Assembly (NCBI RefSeq): GCF_029892445.1
Contig: NZ_JARXVJ010000001.1
Coordinates: forward strand, 1,550,001 to 1,614,000
Length of the DNA: 64,000 nucleotides
Direction of reading: 5' to 3'
DNA from: Chryseobacterium sp. H1D6B
GTDB taxonomy: Bacteria > Bacteroidota > Bacteroidia > Flavobacteriales > Weeksellaceae
Shown: piece by piece, positions 7,717 through 16,922 of the stretch
Position numbering within the stretch: position 1 is the stretch's first letter
Layout of the letters: every line of letters begins with the position of its first letter
Made by a program: the position numbers and the translations under genes
The notes under the pieces: model-generated
Databases searched by the model: none
The model's input: only the letters and a program-made list of their open reading frames with translations
What the model was told of the DNA's origin: nothing

Positions 7717-8643
7717 ATGAGAAAACTTTTTATAGTGGTTTCCATTTCTCTGGGAATATATGCAGATGCTCAAGAAAATGTTAAAAAAGATTCTATAAAA
7801 ACAGATACCATAAAACACTGGTCTGTTCTAGGTAAAAATTCTTTGTTGATCAATCAGGCTGCTTTTTCCAATTGGGTAGGCGGTGGAGCTAATAATGTAG
7901 GCTGGCTTGCGGGTGCAAACTACAATATTACTTATGAAAAAGATAAAGATCTTTGGGAAAACATTATTGTTCTCAATTACGGACAAAATAATACGAAAGG
8001 TCTCGGAACTAGAAAGACCCAGGATGTTCTTAGTGTTTCTACCAATTATGGAAGACAGTTTTCAAAAAGCTGGTATTTATCCGGCGGTGCGAGTCTGCAG
8101 TCTCAGTTTTCTGCTGGATATGAGGATGGCAATAATCCGAGTGCGAAGAAAATATCTAATTTCATGGCTCCGGGATATCTGAATTTTGGTCTGGGGATTA
8201 CTTACAGGCCGAATGATAATCTGACAGTTACAATGCGTCCTGCCAATGCGAGATGGACGCTTGTTCTCGATGAAGAACTTCAGACTGCAGGAAATTACGG
8301 TTTAAAACAAGACGGTGATTCTTCATTACTGCAGTTCGGTTTTCTTGGAACAGCTTTGTATAAAGTGAAATTGATGGAAGATATTTATTTGACAAACACG
8401 GCTTCCGTATTTTCAAATTATTTGGATCATCCAGACCGATTTGTTCTTTCTTATGGAGCTCTCCTGAATATGAAAGTGAACCGGTTTATTTCTACCAATA
8501 TTACTCTTGATGTTTTATATGATCATAATCAGATTCAAAAAACACAGCTGAAACAGACGCTGGGAGTTGGTTTTGCCTATACTCTTGATAATGGTGTAAA
8601 GCGCTCCGATAGAAAAGACAGCCAGTGGTGGATCAAAAAATAG
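7717..8643 (+). CDS. DUF3078 outer-membrane-type protein (copy 1)
   Basis: A 308-residue exported protein with a signal peptide (MRKLFIVVSISLGIYADA). The rest is rich in alternating aromatic/polar strands and reads like a beta-barrel or beta-rich envelope protein. Family landmarks are NQAAFSNWVGGGANNVGWL near the N-terminus, KISNFMAPGY, and the repeated Asn/Gly turns. It is clearly paralogous to the next gene along its whole length, so the pair arose by tandem duplication. Function of DUF3078 proteins is unknown. It has its own promoter and a terminator-like hairpin at 8669-8690, so the two copies are separately transcribed. Confidence 0.85.
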   Translation: MRKLFIVVSISLGIYADAQENVKKDSIKTDTIKHWSVLGKNSLLINQAAFSNWVGGGANNVGWLAGANYNITYEKDKDLWENIIVLNYGQNNTKGLGTRKTQDVLSVSTNYGRQFSKSWYLSGGASLQSQFSAGYEDGNNPSAKKISNFMAPGYLNFGLGITYRPNDNLTVTMRPANARWTLVLDEELQTAGNYGLKQDGDSSLLQFGFLGTALYKVKLMEDIYLTNTASVFSNYLDHPDRFVLSYGALLNMKVNRFISTNITLDVLYDHNQIQKTQLKQTLGVGFAYTLDNGVKRSDRKDSQWWIKK

Positions 8644-8668
8644 GTTTAAAACTACCAATAAAATACAG

Positions 8669-8697
8669 AGCAGTTCAGAAATGGATTGCTTTTTTTG
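8669..8697 (+). terminator. Terminator of DUF3078 copy 1
   Basis: An 8-bp stem (AGCAGTTC with GGATTGCT, two G-U pairs) and 6-nt loop run into seven T. Confidence 0.55.
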
Positions 8698-8820
8698 CTT
8701 TATATCAAGCCTGTTTTTTTAAGTAACTTTAAGTTCATGTCTTAGTTTAACAGCTTATTTAGTCTGATTTTCAGGTGAATAAAATGTTGTAAAATCAACT
8801 ATTATTTCAAATTTAAGGGA

Positions 8821-8855
8821 TTTGTTCTTTAACATTAATTATATTTATACTTTTG
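8821..8855 (+). promoter_or_regulatory. Promoter of the second DUF3078 gene
   Basis: TTTG (8821-8824), 23 nt, then TACTTTTG (8848-8855). The leader to the ATG at 8874 is about 10-15 nt. Confidence 0.65.
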
Positions 8856-8873
8856 TAATGAAAATCTTTAAAT

Positions 8874-9797
8874 ATGAAAAAAATTTTATTAATCATTTCC
8901 ATTTCATTGGGAATAAGTGCAGGCGCACAAGAAACTAAAAGTGAAGCTCCAGCCGTTGATTCTACAAAAAACTGGTCCATTCAAGGGCAGAATACATTAA
9001 TGCTTAATCAGGCTGCCTTTTCAAACTGGGTAGGCGGGGGAGCTAACAACGTTGGTTGGCTTGCCGGAGTGAATTATAATATGACTTACGAGAAAGGAAA
9101 AGATTTATGGGAAAATGTTATTATTTTAGGTTACGGACAAAATAATACAAAAGGTATCGGAACAAGAAAAACACAGGACGTAATTAATCTTTCTACAAAC
9201 TATGGAAGAGAATTTGCAAAACACTGGTATCTTTCTGGAGGAGCAAGTCTTCAGACTCAGTTTGCGGCGGGATATGATGACGGCAATAATCCAGATGCCC
9301 GTAAGATTTCAAATTTTATGGCTCCGGGATACGTTAACGTAGGGGTTGGTGTCACTTACCGTCCTAATGACAACTTTACGATGACCCTTCGCCCTGCGAA
9401 TGCAAGAATTACGTTTGTTTCAGATAAAGATCTGCAGTATGCAGGAAGTTACGGACTTAAAAATGACGGTGATACTTCATTGTTTCAGTTCGGTTTCTTA
9501 GGAACAGCGATTTATAAAGTTAAGCTTATGGAAAATATTAATTTAACGAATACAGCTTCTGTATTTTCAAATTATTTAGATCATCCAGACAGACTGGTTC
9601 TTGCTTACGGAGCTATTTTAAATATGAAAATCAATAAATATATTTCTTCCAATATTACTTTAGATCTGATGTATGACCATAATCAAATTGAAAAAACACA
9701 GCTTAAACAGACTTTAGGAGTGGGATTTGGATATAACTTTGATAACGGCAAAAAGCGTTCAGATAACAAAGATAATCAGTCTTGGATGAAGAAATAA
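8874..9797 (+). CDS. DUF3078 outer-membrane-type protein (copy 2)
   Basis: A 307-residue paralogue of the preceding gene. The two align without large gaps from the signal peptide (MKKILLIISISLGISAGA) to the basic C-terminus (KKRSDNKDNQSWMKK). Shared blocks include NQAAFSNWVGGGANNVGWL and FSNYLDHPDR. Most differences are conservative, so both copies look functional. It is probably a beta-rich outer-membrane protein. Why two copies are kept is not visible in the sequence; their promoters differ. Confidence 0.85.
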   Translation: MKKILLIISISLGISAGAQETKSEAPAVDSTKNWSIQGQNTLMLNQAAFSNWVGGGANNVGWLAGVNYNMTYEKGKDLWENVIILGYGQNNTKGIGTRKTQDVINLSTNYGREFAKHWYLSGGASLQTQFAAGYDDGNNPDARKISNFMAPGYVNVGVGVTYRPNDNFTMTLRPANARITFVSDKDLQYAGSYGLKNDGDTSLFQFGFLGTAIYKVKLMENINLTNTASVFSNYLDHPDRLVLAYGAILNMKINKYISSNITLDLMYDHNQIEKTQLKQTLGVGFGYNFDNGKKRSDNKDNQSWMKK

Positions 9798-9820
9798 TTC
9801 AAAACTTATCTATAATAAAA

Positions 9821-9846
9821 AAGCACTTCAATTTGAAGTGCTTTTT
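9821..9846. terminator. Bidirectional terminator between DUF3078 copy 2 and sufD
   Basis: The 11-bp perfect stem AAGCACTTCAA/TTGAAGTGCTT is flanked by A-rich and T-rich runs on both sides. It can stop both converging transcripts. Confidence 0.8.
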
Positions 9847-9863
9847 ATGTATCTATTTATTTT

Positions 9864-11189
9864 TTAGAATTCCATCTTGACTTCTAATTTTTCAGACAAA
9901 AGCTTAGATATTTTCTCTTTAAGGGGTTCAATATCTATATTCTGCATAGCATCATTAGCAAAAGCATATAATAATAATGCCTGAGCTTCTTTTTTAGAGA
10001 TTCCTCTGGCTCTTAAATAAAATAATGCATCTTCATTGAGCTGCCCCACTGTACATCCGTGAGAGCACTTCACATCATCGGCAAAAATCTCTAATTGAGG
10101 TTTTGTATCAATTGTAGCTCCTTCACTTAGCAGAACGTTATTATTCTGCTGATATGCATTGGTTTTTTGAGCTATTTTGTTAACGAATATTTTACCGTTA
10201 AAAACTCCATGAGATTTATCTTTAAAAATACCTTTATAATTTTGATAACTCTCGCAGTTCGGCTGATTATGGTGAACAGCAGTGTGATGATCCACAAGCT
10301 GGTCTTTTCCAATAATGGTAATTCCATTCATGAAAGAATTGATATTGGATCCATTATGAATGAAATCTAAGTTATTTCTTACCAATTTTCCTCCGAAAGA
10401 AAAAGTATTTACAGTCGCTAAACTGTCTTTTTCCTGCTTGGCAAAAGTACTGTCTACCAAATAAGACGTATCGTTGTCATTCTGCAGTTTATGCCAGTCT
10501 GCCTTTGCATTCGGATAAGCGAAAATTTCTGTTACTGAATTCGTAAATACATAAGAATCATCGAAATTATGATGACTTTCAATCACTTCTACTTTTGCTC
10601 CTTCTTCTACGATCAATAGGTTTCTTGTATTGTAAAAAGTGTTTTCCTCTTGATTCTGAGAAAGATAAAAAACATGGATTGGTTTTTCAATCACAACGTT
10701 TTTCGGCACTTTTAAGAAGAAGCCATATTTGCAGTACGCAAGATTTAAATTAGTAAAAGCTGAATCCTTAGAAGCAATTGTATTGAAATATTTCTCGAAA
10801 ACTTCTTTGTGTTTCTCGTCATTCAAAGCATAGTTGAAAGAAAGAAACTCTACGTTTTCAATAGAAATTTTTGATAATTCTTTATGAAGTTTACCGTTTA
10901 CAAAAACGATCCAGTCAAAATTTTCTTCGCCAAAATGCAGTTCGTCCAGCTGTTCTTTGGTGATATTATGACTTTCTTTTGGAAAAAAATTATATTCTTT
11001 TTCAGTAATCTCCTTTAGGTTGGTATATTTATATTCTTCGTCTTTTTTTGTAGGGAAACCAGTAGTTTCAAACTTTTGAAGAGCAGATTGTCTGTCTTCG
11101 TCTAAAAATCTGTGACGAAGGCTCTCCAGAAATTTACTATGGTTGTCTGTAATTTGTTCGTATAACGCCATTACGGATATTTCGGCCAT
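9864..11189 (-). CDS. sufD: Fe-S cluster assembly protein SufD
   Basis: A scaffold subunit of the SufBCD complex, cytoplasmic, about 441 residues. The SufBD-family beta-helix core is seen in KVEVIESHHNF, the ITIIGKDQLVDHHTAVHH block and CSHGCTVGQLNEDALFYLRARGI. The last block holds the conserved Cys/His that helps form the nascent-cluster site with SufB. The start is ambiguous: an ATG at 11189 (MAEISVM, preceded by AAGGTG) or an ATG at 11171 (MALYEQ). I list the first. It is the last gene of sufABCD and ends at the bidirectional hairpin. Confidence 0.93.
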   Translation of the reverse strand: MAEISVMALYEQITDNHSKFLESLRHRFLDEDRQSALQKFETTGFPTKKDEEYKYTNLKEITEKEYNFFPKESHNITKEQLDELHFGEENFDWIVFVNGKLHKELSKISIENVEFLSFNYALNDEKHKEVFEKYFNTIASKDSAFTNLNLAYCKYGFFLKVPKNVVIEKPIHVFYLSQNQEENTFYNTRNLLIVEEGAKVEVIESHHNFDDSYVFTNSVTEIFAYPNAKADWHKLQNDNDTSYLVDSTFAKQEKDSLATVNTFSFGGKLVRNNLDFIHNGSNINSFMNGITIIGKDQLVDHHTAVHHNQPNCESYQNYKGIFKDKSHGVFNGKIFVNKIAQKTNAYQQNNNVLLSEGATIDTKPQLEIFADDVKCSHGCTVGQLNEDALFYLRARGISKKEAQALLLYAFANDAMQNIDIEPLKEKISKLLSEKLEVKMEF

Positions 11190-11230
11190 CACCTTTTTTA
11201 TATATTTAAAATAAAGTTGTTCAATGTATT

Positions 11231-11287
11231 ACGGTTTTTACCGTTTATTCTTGTCATTCTGAAAACGAAAACACAGGATTCAGAATG
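11231..11287. repeat. Paired dyads between sufC and sufD (possible REP remnant)
   Basis: The 113-nt gap inside the suf operon holds ACGGT-ttt-ACCGT (11231-11244 region). It also holds a 9-bp inverted repeat CATTCTGAA (11255-11263) / TTCAGAATG (11279-11287). The string TTGTCATTCTGAA resembles the start of the dispersed GTCATTCTGAACGAAG-type palindromes I know from Bacteroidota genomes. I see only this one copy in the window. Confidence 0.4.
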
Positions 11288-11302
11288 CCATAGCGTTCTA
11301 TA

Positions 11303-12046
11303 TTAATTAAGAAGCCAGTCGTAACCTTTTGCTTCAAGTTCCAAAGCAAGCGATTTATCACCAGTTTTGATGATCTTACCGTCTGCTAAAACATGAACAA
11401 AATCCGGTTGAATATAATTAAGAAGTCTTTGATAATGCGTAATCAAAAGAACTGCATTTCCTTCATTTTTGAAGTGGTTTACACCGTCTGCAACAATTCT
11501 TAAAGCATCAATATCTAATCCTGAATCTGTCTCGTCAAGAATCGCCAATTTAGGATTAAGCATCATCATCTGGAAGATCTCATTTCTTTTCTTTTCACCT
11601 CCTGAGAACCCTTCATTTAAAGATCTTGAAAGGAAATCTTTCTTAATTCCTAATTTTTCAGACTTTTCACGGATCATTGCAAGCATTTCTTTTGCAGACA
11701 TTTCTTCTAATCCATTCGCCTTTCTTGTTTCATTTAAAGCGGCTTTAATGAAATTTGTAACAGAAACTCCAGGAATTTCAACGGGATATTGGAAAGAAAG
11801 GAAAATACCTTTGTGAGCTCTTTCTTCAGGAGCATCTTCCATAATGTCTTTCCCTTCGAAAAGAATTTCTCCGTCTGTAACCTCATAGTCTTCTTTTCCT
11901 GCAATAACAGATGAAAGGGTAGATTTTCCAGCCCCGTTTGGCCCCATGATAGCATGAACTTCACCGGGCTTTATTTCTAGATTGATGCCCTTTAATATTT
12001 CTGCGCCGTCTTCAATTTTGGCGTGTAAGTTTTTTATATTTAACAT
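11303..12046 (-). CDS. sufC: Fe-S cluster assembly ATPase SufC
   Basis: A 247-residue ABC-type ATPase that powers the SufBCD scaffold; soluble, not a transporter. Walker A is GPNGAGKST, the signature is [13 protein letters not shown], and Walker B is [12 protein letters not shown]. The KKRNEI form after the signature and the DETDSGLD form of Walker B are typical of SufC. It lies 43 nt downstream of sufB and 113 nt upstream of sufD. Confidence 0.97.
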   Translation of the reverse strand: MLNIKNLHAKIEDGAEILKGINLEIKPGEVHAIMGPNGAGKSTLSSVIAGKEDYEVTDGEILFEGKDIMEDAPEERAHKGIFLSFQYPVEIPGVSVTNFIKAALNETRKANGLEEMSAKEMLAMIREKSEKLGIKKDFLSRSLNEGFSGGEKKRNEIFQMMMLNPKLAILDETDSGLDIDALRIVADGVNHFKNEGNAVLLITHYQRLLNYIQPDFVHVLADGKIIKTGDKSLALELEAKGYDWLLN

Positions 12047-12089
12047 TATTAACTTTTATAGATAAGCCTTTTCGGCATTTAATTATATT

Positions 12090-13538
12090 TTATCCAACTG
12101 AACCTTCTAGTGAAATCTCTAATAATTTCTGAGCTTCAATAGCAAACTCCATCGGCAGTTTGTTTAAAACCTCTTTACTGAAACCATTTACGATTAATGC
12201 AATTGCTCTTTCGGTATCAATTCCCCTTTGGTTACAGTAGAAAATTTGATCTTCCCCAATTTTTGAAGTAGTTGCTTCATGCTCCAGCTGTGCGGTAGGG
12301 TCTTTTATTTCAATGTATGGGAAAGTATGAGCACCGCATTCGTTGCCCATTAATAAAGAATCACACTGAGAGAAGTTTCTTGCTCCTTTTGCAGAAGGCA
12401 TTACTTTTACCAATCCTCTATATGAGTTTTGAGATTTCCCTGCGGAGATTCCTTTAGAGATAATTGTTGATCTCGTATTTTTACCGATATGGATCATTTT
12501 TGTTCCTGTATCAGCATATTGGTGGTTGTTAGTCACCGCAATAGAGTAGAACTCACCAATTGAATTGTCCCCTTTTAAAATGCATGATGGGTATTTCCAT
12601 GTTACTGCAGAACCAGTCTCTACTTGCGTCCAGGAAATCTTAGCATTTCTTTCGCAGAGTCCTCTTTTCGTAACAAAATTGAAAACCCCTCCTTTTCCTT
12701 CTTCATTTCCAGGGTACCAGTTTTGTACGGTAGAATATTTAATTTCTGCACCGTCCATAGCAACAAGCTCTACAACAGCCGCGTGAAGCTGATTTTCATC
12801 TCTTGACGGAGCTGTACATCCTTCAAGGTAAGAAACATAACTTCCTTCATCTGCAATTACCAAAGTTCTTTCAAACTGTCCGGTTCCTGCCTGATTGATA
12901 CGGAAATAGGTAGAAAGCTCCATTGGGCATCTTACTCCTTTTGGGATATAGCAGAAACTTCCGTCAGAAAAAACTGCGGAATTCAATGCTGCGTAGAAGT
13001 TATCTCCTCTAGGAACTACTTTTCCAAGGTGTTTTTTTACTAAATCCGGATGGTTTTTAATAGCTTCAGAAATAGAGCAGAAAATAATTCCTTTTTCCAT
13101 TAACGTATCCTGAAAGGTTGTTTTAACGGAAACAGAATCTATTACAATATCTACAGCAACTCCTGAAAGTCTTTTTTGTTCTTCAATATTGATTCCTAAT
13201 TTCGCGAAAGTTTTCAGTAATTCAGGATCTACTTCATCTAAACTGTCTAATTCAGGTTTTGCTTTTGGAGCGGCATAATATTTTATAGCCTGAAAATCTG
13301 GCTTTTCATATTTAATGTTCGCCCAAGTAGGTTCTGTCATTTTCAACCAGATTCTGAAAGACTCCAAGCGCCATTCTGTCATCCATTCCGGTTCTTCTTT
13401 CTTCGCAGAAATAGCACGTACGATGTCTTCATTCAGGCCTATAGGGAATTCTTCATAATCAATCTTCGTTTCCCAGCCGAATTCGTATTTTTTATTTTCT
13501 AAATCGACGCGTAAATCGTCTTCTGTGTATTTACTCAT
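12090..13538 (-). CDS. sufB: Fe-S cluster assembly scaffold SufB
   Basis: A 482-residue scaffold protein on which Fe-S clusters are built from SufS-derived sulfur. Conserved blocks include [49 protein letters not shown] (with the functional cysteine), [21 protein letters not shown] and the [15 protein letters not shown]-terminus. It lies between the A-type carrier gene and sufC. The gap to sufA is about 54 nt, consistent with a single transcript from the promoter at 13951-13982. Confidence 0.97.
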   Translation of the reverse strand: MSKYTEDDLRVDLENKKYEFGWETKIDYEEFPIGLNEDIVRAISAKKEEPEWMTEWRLESFRIWLKMTEPTWANIKYEKPDFQAIKYYAAPKAKPELDSLDEVDPELLKTFAKLGINIEEQKRLSGVAVDIVIDSVSVKTTFQDTLMEKGIIFCSISEAIKNHPDLVKKHLGKVVPRGDNFYAALNSAVFSDGSFCYIPKGVRCPMELSTYFRINQAGTGQFERTLVIADEGSYVSYLEGCTAPSRDENQLHAAVVELVAMDGAEIKYSTVQNWYPGNEEGKGGVFNFVTKRGLCERNAKISWTQVETGSAVTWKYPSCILKGDNSIGEFYSIAVTNNHQYADTGTKMIHIGKNTRSTIISKGISAGKSQNSYRGLVKVMPSAKGARNFSQCDSLLMGNECGAHTFPYIEIKDPTAQLEHEATTSKIGEDQIFYCNQRGIDTERAIALIVNGFSKEVLNKLPMEFAIEAQKLLEISLEGSVG

Positions 13539-13592
13539 TTAATAAGATTTTAGATTTGGATTAAATTTTTTAACTAATCCAACATCTGATGT

Positions 13593-13922
13593 CTATAAAC
13601 TAAAACTCTCTCCACAACCACATGTTCTGGAGGCATTAGGATTGTTGAAAACAAATCCTTTCCCGTTCAATCCTCCGGAGTATTCAAGGATTGTACCTGC
13701 CAAGTAGAGGATAGACTTTTTATCTATAACAATTTTAATATCGTTGTCTTCAAAAATTTGGTCTGTATCTGCTTTTTGGTTATCAAACTTCAAAACATAT
13801 TCTAAACCAGAACAACCTCCGCTTTTCACCCCTACTCTTATATAATCTTCTACAGGATTAAAGCCATCTTCTGTCATCAGCTGGATCGCTTTTTCCTTTG
13901 CGTAATCTGAAACCTTTATCAT
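13593..13922 (-). CDS. sufA: A-type Fe-S carrier protein (SufA/IscA-like)
   Basis: A 109-residue carrier that receives clusters from SufBCD and passes them to apoproteins. The three conserved cysteines of the family are present: one in SGGCSGLEY and two in the C-terminal CGCGES. It is the first gene of the operon sufA-sufB-sufC-sufD. No sufE or sufS follows; sufS lies at 46971-48191. SufA versus ErpA or IscA naming is by operon context. Confidence 0.92.
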   Translation of the reverse strand: MIKVSDYAKEKAIQLMTEDGFNPVEDYIRVGVKSGGCSGLEYVLKFDNQKADTDQIFEDNDIKIVIDKKSILYLAGTILEYSGGLNGKGFVFNNPNASRTCGCGESFSL

Positions 13923-13950
13923 TGTATTTATTTAGAATGATTTAATCCTG

Positions 13951-13982
13951 CAAAAATACGAACTAATTTCCGCAATCTCAAA
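13951..13982 (-). promoter_or_regulatory. Promoter of the suf operon
   Basis: On the minus strand, TTTG (13979-13982), 20 nt and TATTTTTG (13951-13958). The leader to the sufA ATG is about 20-25 nt. I see no IscR-like site that I could defend. Confidence 0.7.
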
Positions 13983-14096
13983 TTGAAGATATCTATTTTA
14001 ATGATGCAGATCTTATTAAGATGATTTTAATAAGATTGGGAGTGTTAAAAATTACATAAATTTTCTTTTGTAAATCTGGTGATTCTGTTTTTGATT

Positions 14097-14104
14097 TAAC
14101 TTTG
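14097..14104 (+). promoter_or_regulatory. -7 element of the GLPGLI gene pair
   Basis: TAACTTTG is a perfect TAnnTTTG, 30 nt before the ATG at 14135. The nearest TTTG upstream (14067-14070) is 26 nt away, longer than ideal. Confidence 0.45.
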
Positions 14105-14134
14105 AGTAGTATTTTTTATCTATAAAAGAAGAAA

Positions 14135-15073
14135 ATGAAAAAAAAATTACTTGTCTTTTTTGCATTGTTTTATTTAGCGGCAGCTTACGGACAGACTGCG
14201 AGATACGTTTATGAAACTTCAGTGAATCCAGATTCAATTAATCTGGTAAGTCTTAAGAATGAAAAAACTTTTTTGGATATAAAAGGAAACAGGTCTTTGT
14301 TTATCAGTGAAAATAAATTAATAAAAGATTCTTTATTAACTGCTTTTAAACTCGAAGACAAAGACGATCATAAAAAAGAAGAAAAAGATCTTTCAAAAAG
14401 GGGAGCGGGAAAACGTATTGAACCCACTTTTTTTGAATATTATATCATTAAAAATATTCCAGAGCAAAAAATTTATTATCACGATAAAGTAGCGGATAAG
14501 CAAATTTATTATCAAGAAGACAGACCTTTGAAATGGGAGATAACAGATGTTAAAGAAAAACAAAATGGATATACCGCTCAAAAAGCTGTTGCGAATTTTG
14601 GAGGAAGAATCTGGACAGCCTGGTTTACAAAAGATATTGCTATTTCGGACGGACCTTATAAATTCTCCGGATTGCCGGGTCTGATTGTGAAACTGGAAGA
14701 TGACAATGGAGATTATAAATTTGACCTTGTTAAAAAAATTACAATTCAAAATGCTTTTGAGGAAGCTGTAAGTTCTGATGCAAAACTAAGTACAAGAGCT
14801 AATTTTAAAGGAGATAAAGCTGCAATGGAGCTGGAGTTTGGGAAGAAGATGAGAGCAATAGCTGGGAATGAGAAAGAGGCAATGAGTTCTGGCGGAGGCA
14901 GACGAGGAGGCGGAATGTCAGGCGGAGGAGGAATGAGAGGAGGTGGTCATTCAGGTGGCCGCGGGATGTCTCACGGAGGAAATGAAGGAGACATTAGCTC
15001 TATGCCGGCAGCCAATTTTGGGAATCTCCCTTTAAAAAATAATACGAATGAAAACCCAATTGAGTTAAAATAA
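14135..15073 (+). CDS. GLPGLI family exported protein (copy 1)
   Basis: A 312-residue protein with a signal peptide (MKKKLLVFFALFYLAAAYG). The family-defining block is ISDGPYKFSGLPGLIVKLED, preceded by FGGRIWTAWFT. These proteins are confined to Bacteroidota and have no known function; export to the periplasm or surface is predicted. The C-terminal third contains a glycine/arginine-rich linker of about 35 residues (residues roughly 250-290, repeats of GGG with R, M, S, H) before the usual short tail ending NPIELK. The next GLPGLI gene starts 8 nt downstream, giving a two-gene operon. Confidence 0.88.
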   Translation: MKKKLLVFFALFYLAAAYGQTARYVYETSVNPDSINLVSLKNEKTFLDIKGNRSLFISENKLIKDSLLTAFKLEDKDDHKKEEKDLSKRGAGKRIEPTFFEYYIIKNIPEQKIYYHDKVADKQIYYQEDRPLKWEITDVKEKQNGYTAQKAVANFGGRIWTAWFTKDIAISDGPYKFSGLPGLIVKLEDDNGDYKFDLVKKITIQNAFEEAVSSDAKLSTRANFKGDKAAMELEFGKKMRAIAGNEKEAMSSGGGRRGGGMSGGGGMRGGGHSGGRGMSHGGNEGDISSMPAANFGNLPLKNNTNENPIELK

Positions 15074-15081
15074 AATTTAAA

Positions 15082-15936
15082 ATGAAAAAAATAGGTGTTA
15101 TTCTTTTAATGCTGTCTATACAGCAAATTTCTGCACAGGTCAACAGATTTGTGTATCAGGTAGCAATGAAAGCTGATTCTACAAATAGAAGTGACATAAA
15201 AACAGAAAATGCATATTTAGATATTTCCGGTGAAAAATCTCTTTTTTATTCTGAAAACAGATTAAAAAGAGATTCTATTATGCAGAAAACTTTTCAAAGC
15301 GGAGGAGCAAGAGATTTTAATCGGGATCAAATGCAGAATTTGAGATCAAATATTAATTATACTGTAGAGAAAGATAAAAAAGACCAAAAAATCTTCTTTA
15401 AAGACCGATTGGGAAGAGATATGTATTCTTACGAAGAAGACCGTCCGCTAAATTGGAAAATTCTTTCTGAAACTACAAAAATAGGGGAGTATAAAGTTCA
15501 AAAGGCAGAAACAGATTTTGGAGGAAGAAAATGGACCGCCTGGTTTACTACAGATCTGCCTTATCAGGACGGGCCTTATAAATTTGGAGGACTTCCCGGT
15601 CTCATTGTAAAAGTGGAGGACAGCAAAGGAGATTATTCTTTTGATTTAATGAAAAATTATAAAATCGCAGAATTTCCGTCTTTAAACCAATTTGGAACGA
15701 CTATAAAAGTTAAGAGAGGAGATTTTGTAAAACAGCAGCAGAAATTTAAAACTGATCCTATGTCATTCATGACGCAGGGCGGCGGAGGCGGCGGATTTGC
15801 TCAGACCAGAATCGCTGCTCCGGCCGGCAGAGGCGGTGGAGGTGGAAACCAAAACCCCGCTGATATGAGGAAAAGAATGGAGGAGAGGGTAAAAGAAGAT
15901 GCTAAAAAAAATAACAACGCTATTGAGTTGAAATAA
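15082..15936 (+). CDS. GLPGLI family exported protein (copy 2)
   Basis: A 284-residue paralogue of the previous gene with its own signal peptide (MKKIGVILLMLSIQQISA). It has FGGRKWTAWFTTDLPYQDG and FGGLPGLIVKVED. It also carries glycine-rich stretches (GGGGGG near residue 235 and RGGGGG near 255) and ends NNAIELK. The shared unusual Gly-rich insert shows that the pair duplicated from one ancestor that already had it. Function unknown. Confidence 0.88.
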   Translation: MKKIGVILLMLSIQQISAQVNRFVYQVAMKADSTNRSDIKTENAYLDISGEKSLFYSENRLKRDSIMQKTFQSGGARDFNRDQMQNLRSNINYTVEKDKKDQKIFFKDRLGRDMYSYEEDRPLNWKILSETTKIGEYKVQKAETDFGGRKWTAWFTTDLPYQDGPYKFGGLPGLIVKVEDSKGDYSFDLMKNYKIAEFPSLNQFGTTIKVKRGDFVKQQQKFKTDPMSFMTQGGGGGGFAQTRIAAPAGRGGGGGNQNPADMRKRMEERVKEDAKKNNNAIELK

Positions 15937-15940
15937 AAAA

Positions 15941-15973
15941 AAGTCCTGAAGAAAACCTTCAGGACTTTTTTTT
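15941..15973. terminator. Bidirectional terminator, GLPGLI pair / zinc peptidase
   Basis: The 11-bp perfect stem AAGTCCTGAAG/CTTCAGGACTT has a 5-nt loop, eight T on the plus side and a matching A run on the other side. Confidence 0.85.
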
Positions 15974-15991
15974 GTGATATAAGTGTATGTT

Positions 15992-16852
15992 CTACTTTAA
16001 AAGCTGATTAAAAGTATCACCCTGTTTGATGTCACCGGTATTATAACCTTTCATAAACCATTCTTTACGCTGTGCAGAAGAACCGTGGGTAAAGCTTTCC
16101 TGATTTACATATCCCTGAGATCTTTTCTGAATATTATCATCTCCTACAGCTTCAGCGGCACTTATTGCAGCATCAATATCTCCAGGTTCTAAAATATGTT
16201 CTCTGTTATCCGTTTGTTTCGCCCAGACACCTGCATAGAAATCTGCCTGTAATTCTGTTGCTACAGAAACTCTGTTCAGGTCAGCTTCAGAATATCGTCC
16301 GCTTCTTCTGAGAGCATCTACTTTTTGAGTCGTTCCTAAAAGAGTCTGTACATGGTGTCCCATCTCATGAGCCATTACATATGCAATGGAGAATTCGGTA
16401 ACCTGTGCTCCAAACTGCTGCTGCAGTTCTTTAAAAAAACTCATATCCATATAAATTTTCTGATCTGCAGGACAATAGAAAGGTCCCATTGCCGCTTGAG
16501 CAGCTCCACAGCCAGATTGAGTTGCACTTTCAAATAATACTACTTTGGCGGGATGGAACTGCATTCCGTTATCCGCAAAAATTTTAGTCCATGTCTCTTC
16601 GTTTTCGGCTGTAACCATTTGAACGAATTCGCGAATTTTAAGCTCACTCGGGCTTAAATCACGCTGTTCGGTCTGCGGAGAACTGTTTCCTGCTCCTGAC
16701 GAAAGAATAGATGAAGGGTCTCCGCCTAAAAAGAATACAATTGCAGCGATAATCAGGGTTCCAAGTCCGCCTCCTACGATCATTCCTCCGCCGCTTCCGC
16801 CAGTACCGCGTCTGTCTTCTACGTTGCCGCTTCTATCGTCTGTCCATTTCAT
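15992..16852 (-). CDS. YpfJ-like neutral zinc metallopeptidase
   Basis: A 286-residue membrane-anchored protein of the putative neutral zinc metallopeptidase family (YpfJ). The N-terminus is a short Asp/Arg/Gly-rich cytoplasmic piece, then one membrane helix (residues about 24-43). The external domain has the gluzincin-type motif AHEMGHHVQ and a downstream acidic residue in ATELQADFYAGVWA. These supply the zinc ligands and the catalytic Glu. The pairing of the single helix with a periplasmic domain is typical of the family. Substrate unknown. Confidence 0.9.
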   Translation of the reverse strand: MKWTDDRSGNVEDRRGTGGSGGGMIVGGGLGTLIIAAIVFFLGGDPSSILSSGAGNSSPQTEQRDLSPSELKIREFVQMVTAENEETWTKIFADNGMQFHPAKVVLFESATQSGCGAAQAAMGPFYCPADQKIYMDMSFFKELQQQFGAQVTEFSIAYVMAHEMGHHVQTLLGTTQKVDALRRSGRYSEADLNRVSVATELQADFYAGVWAKQTDNREHILEPGDIDAAISAAEAVGDDNIQKRSQGYVNQESFTHGSSAQRKEWFMKGYNTGDIKQGDTFNQLLK

Positions 16853-16922
16853 AGTGTTTATGTTTTTTATTATTGGGAATAAATATATAAAAAAAGCAGT
16901 TTCAATTTTAATTTAATATCAA

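Noticed and set aside
11469..11816. A 115-codon plus-strand frame within sufC
   Set aside because: Antisense to the conserved SufC ATPase; no independent support.
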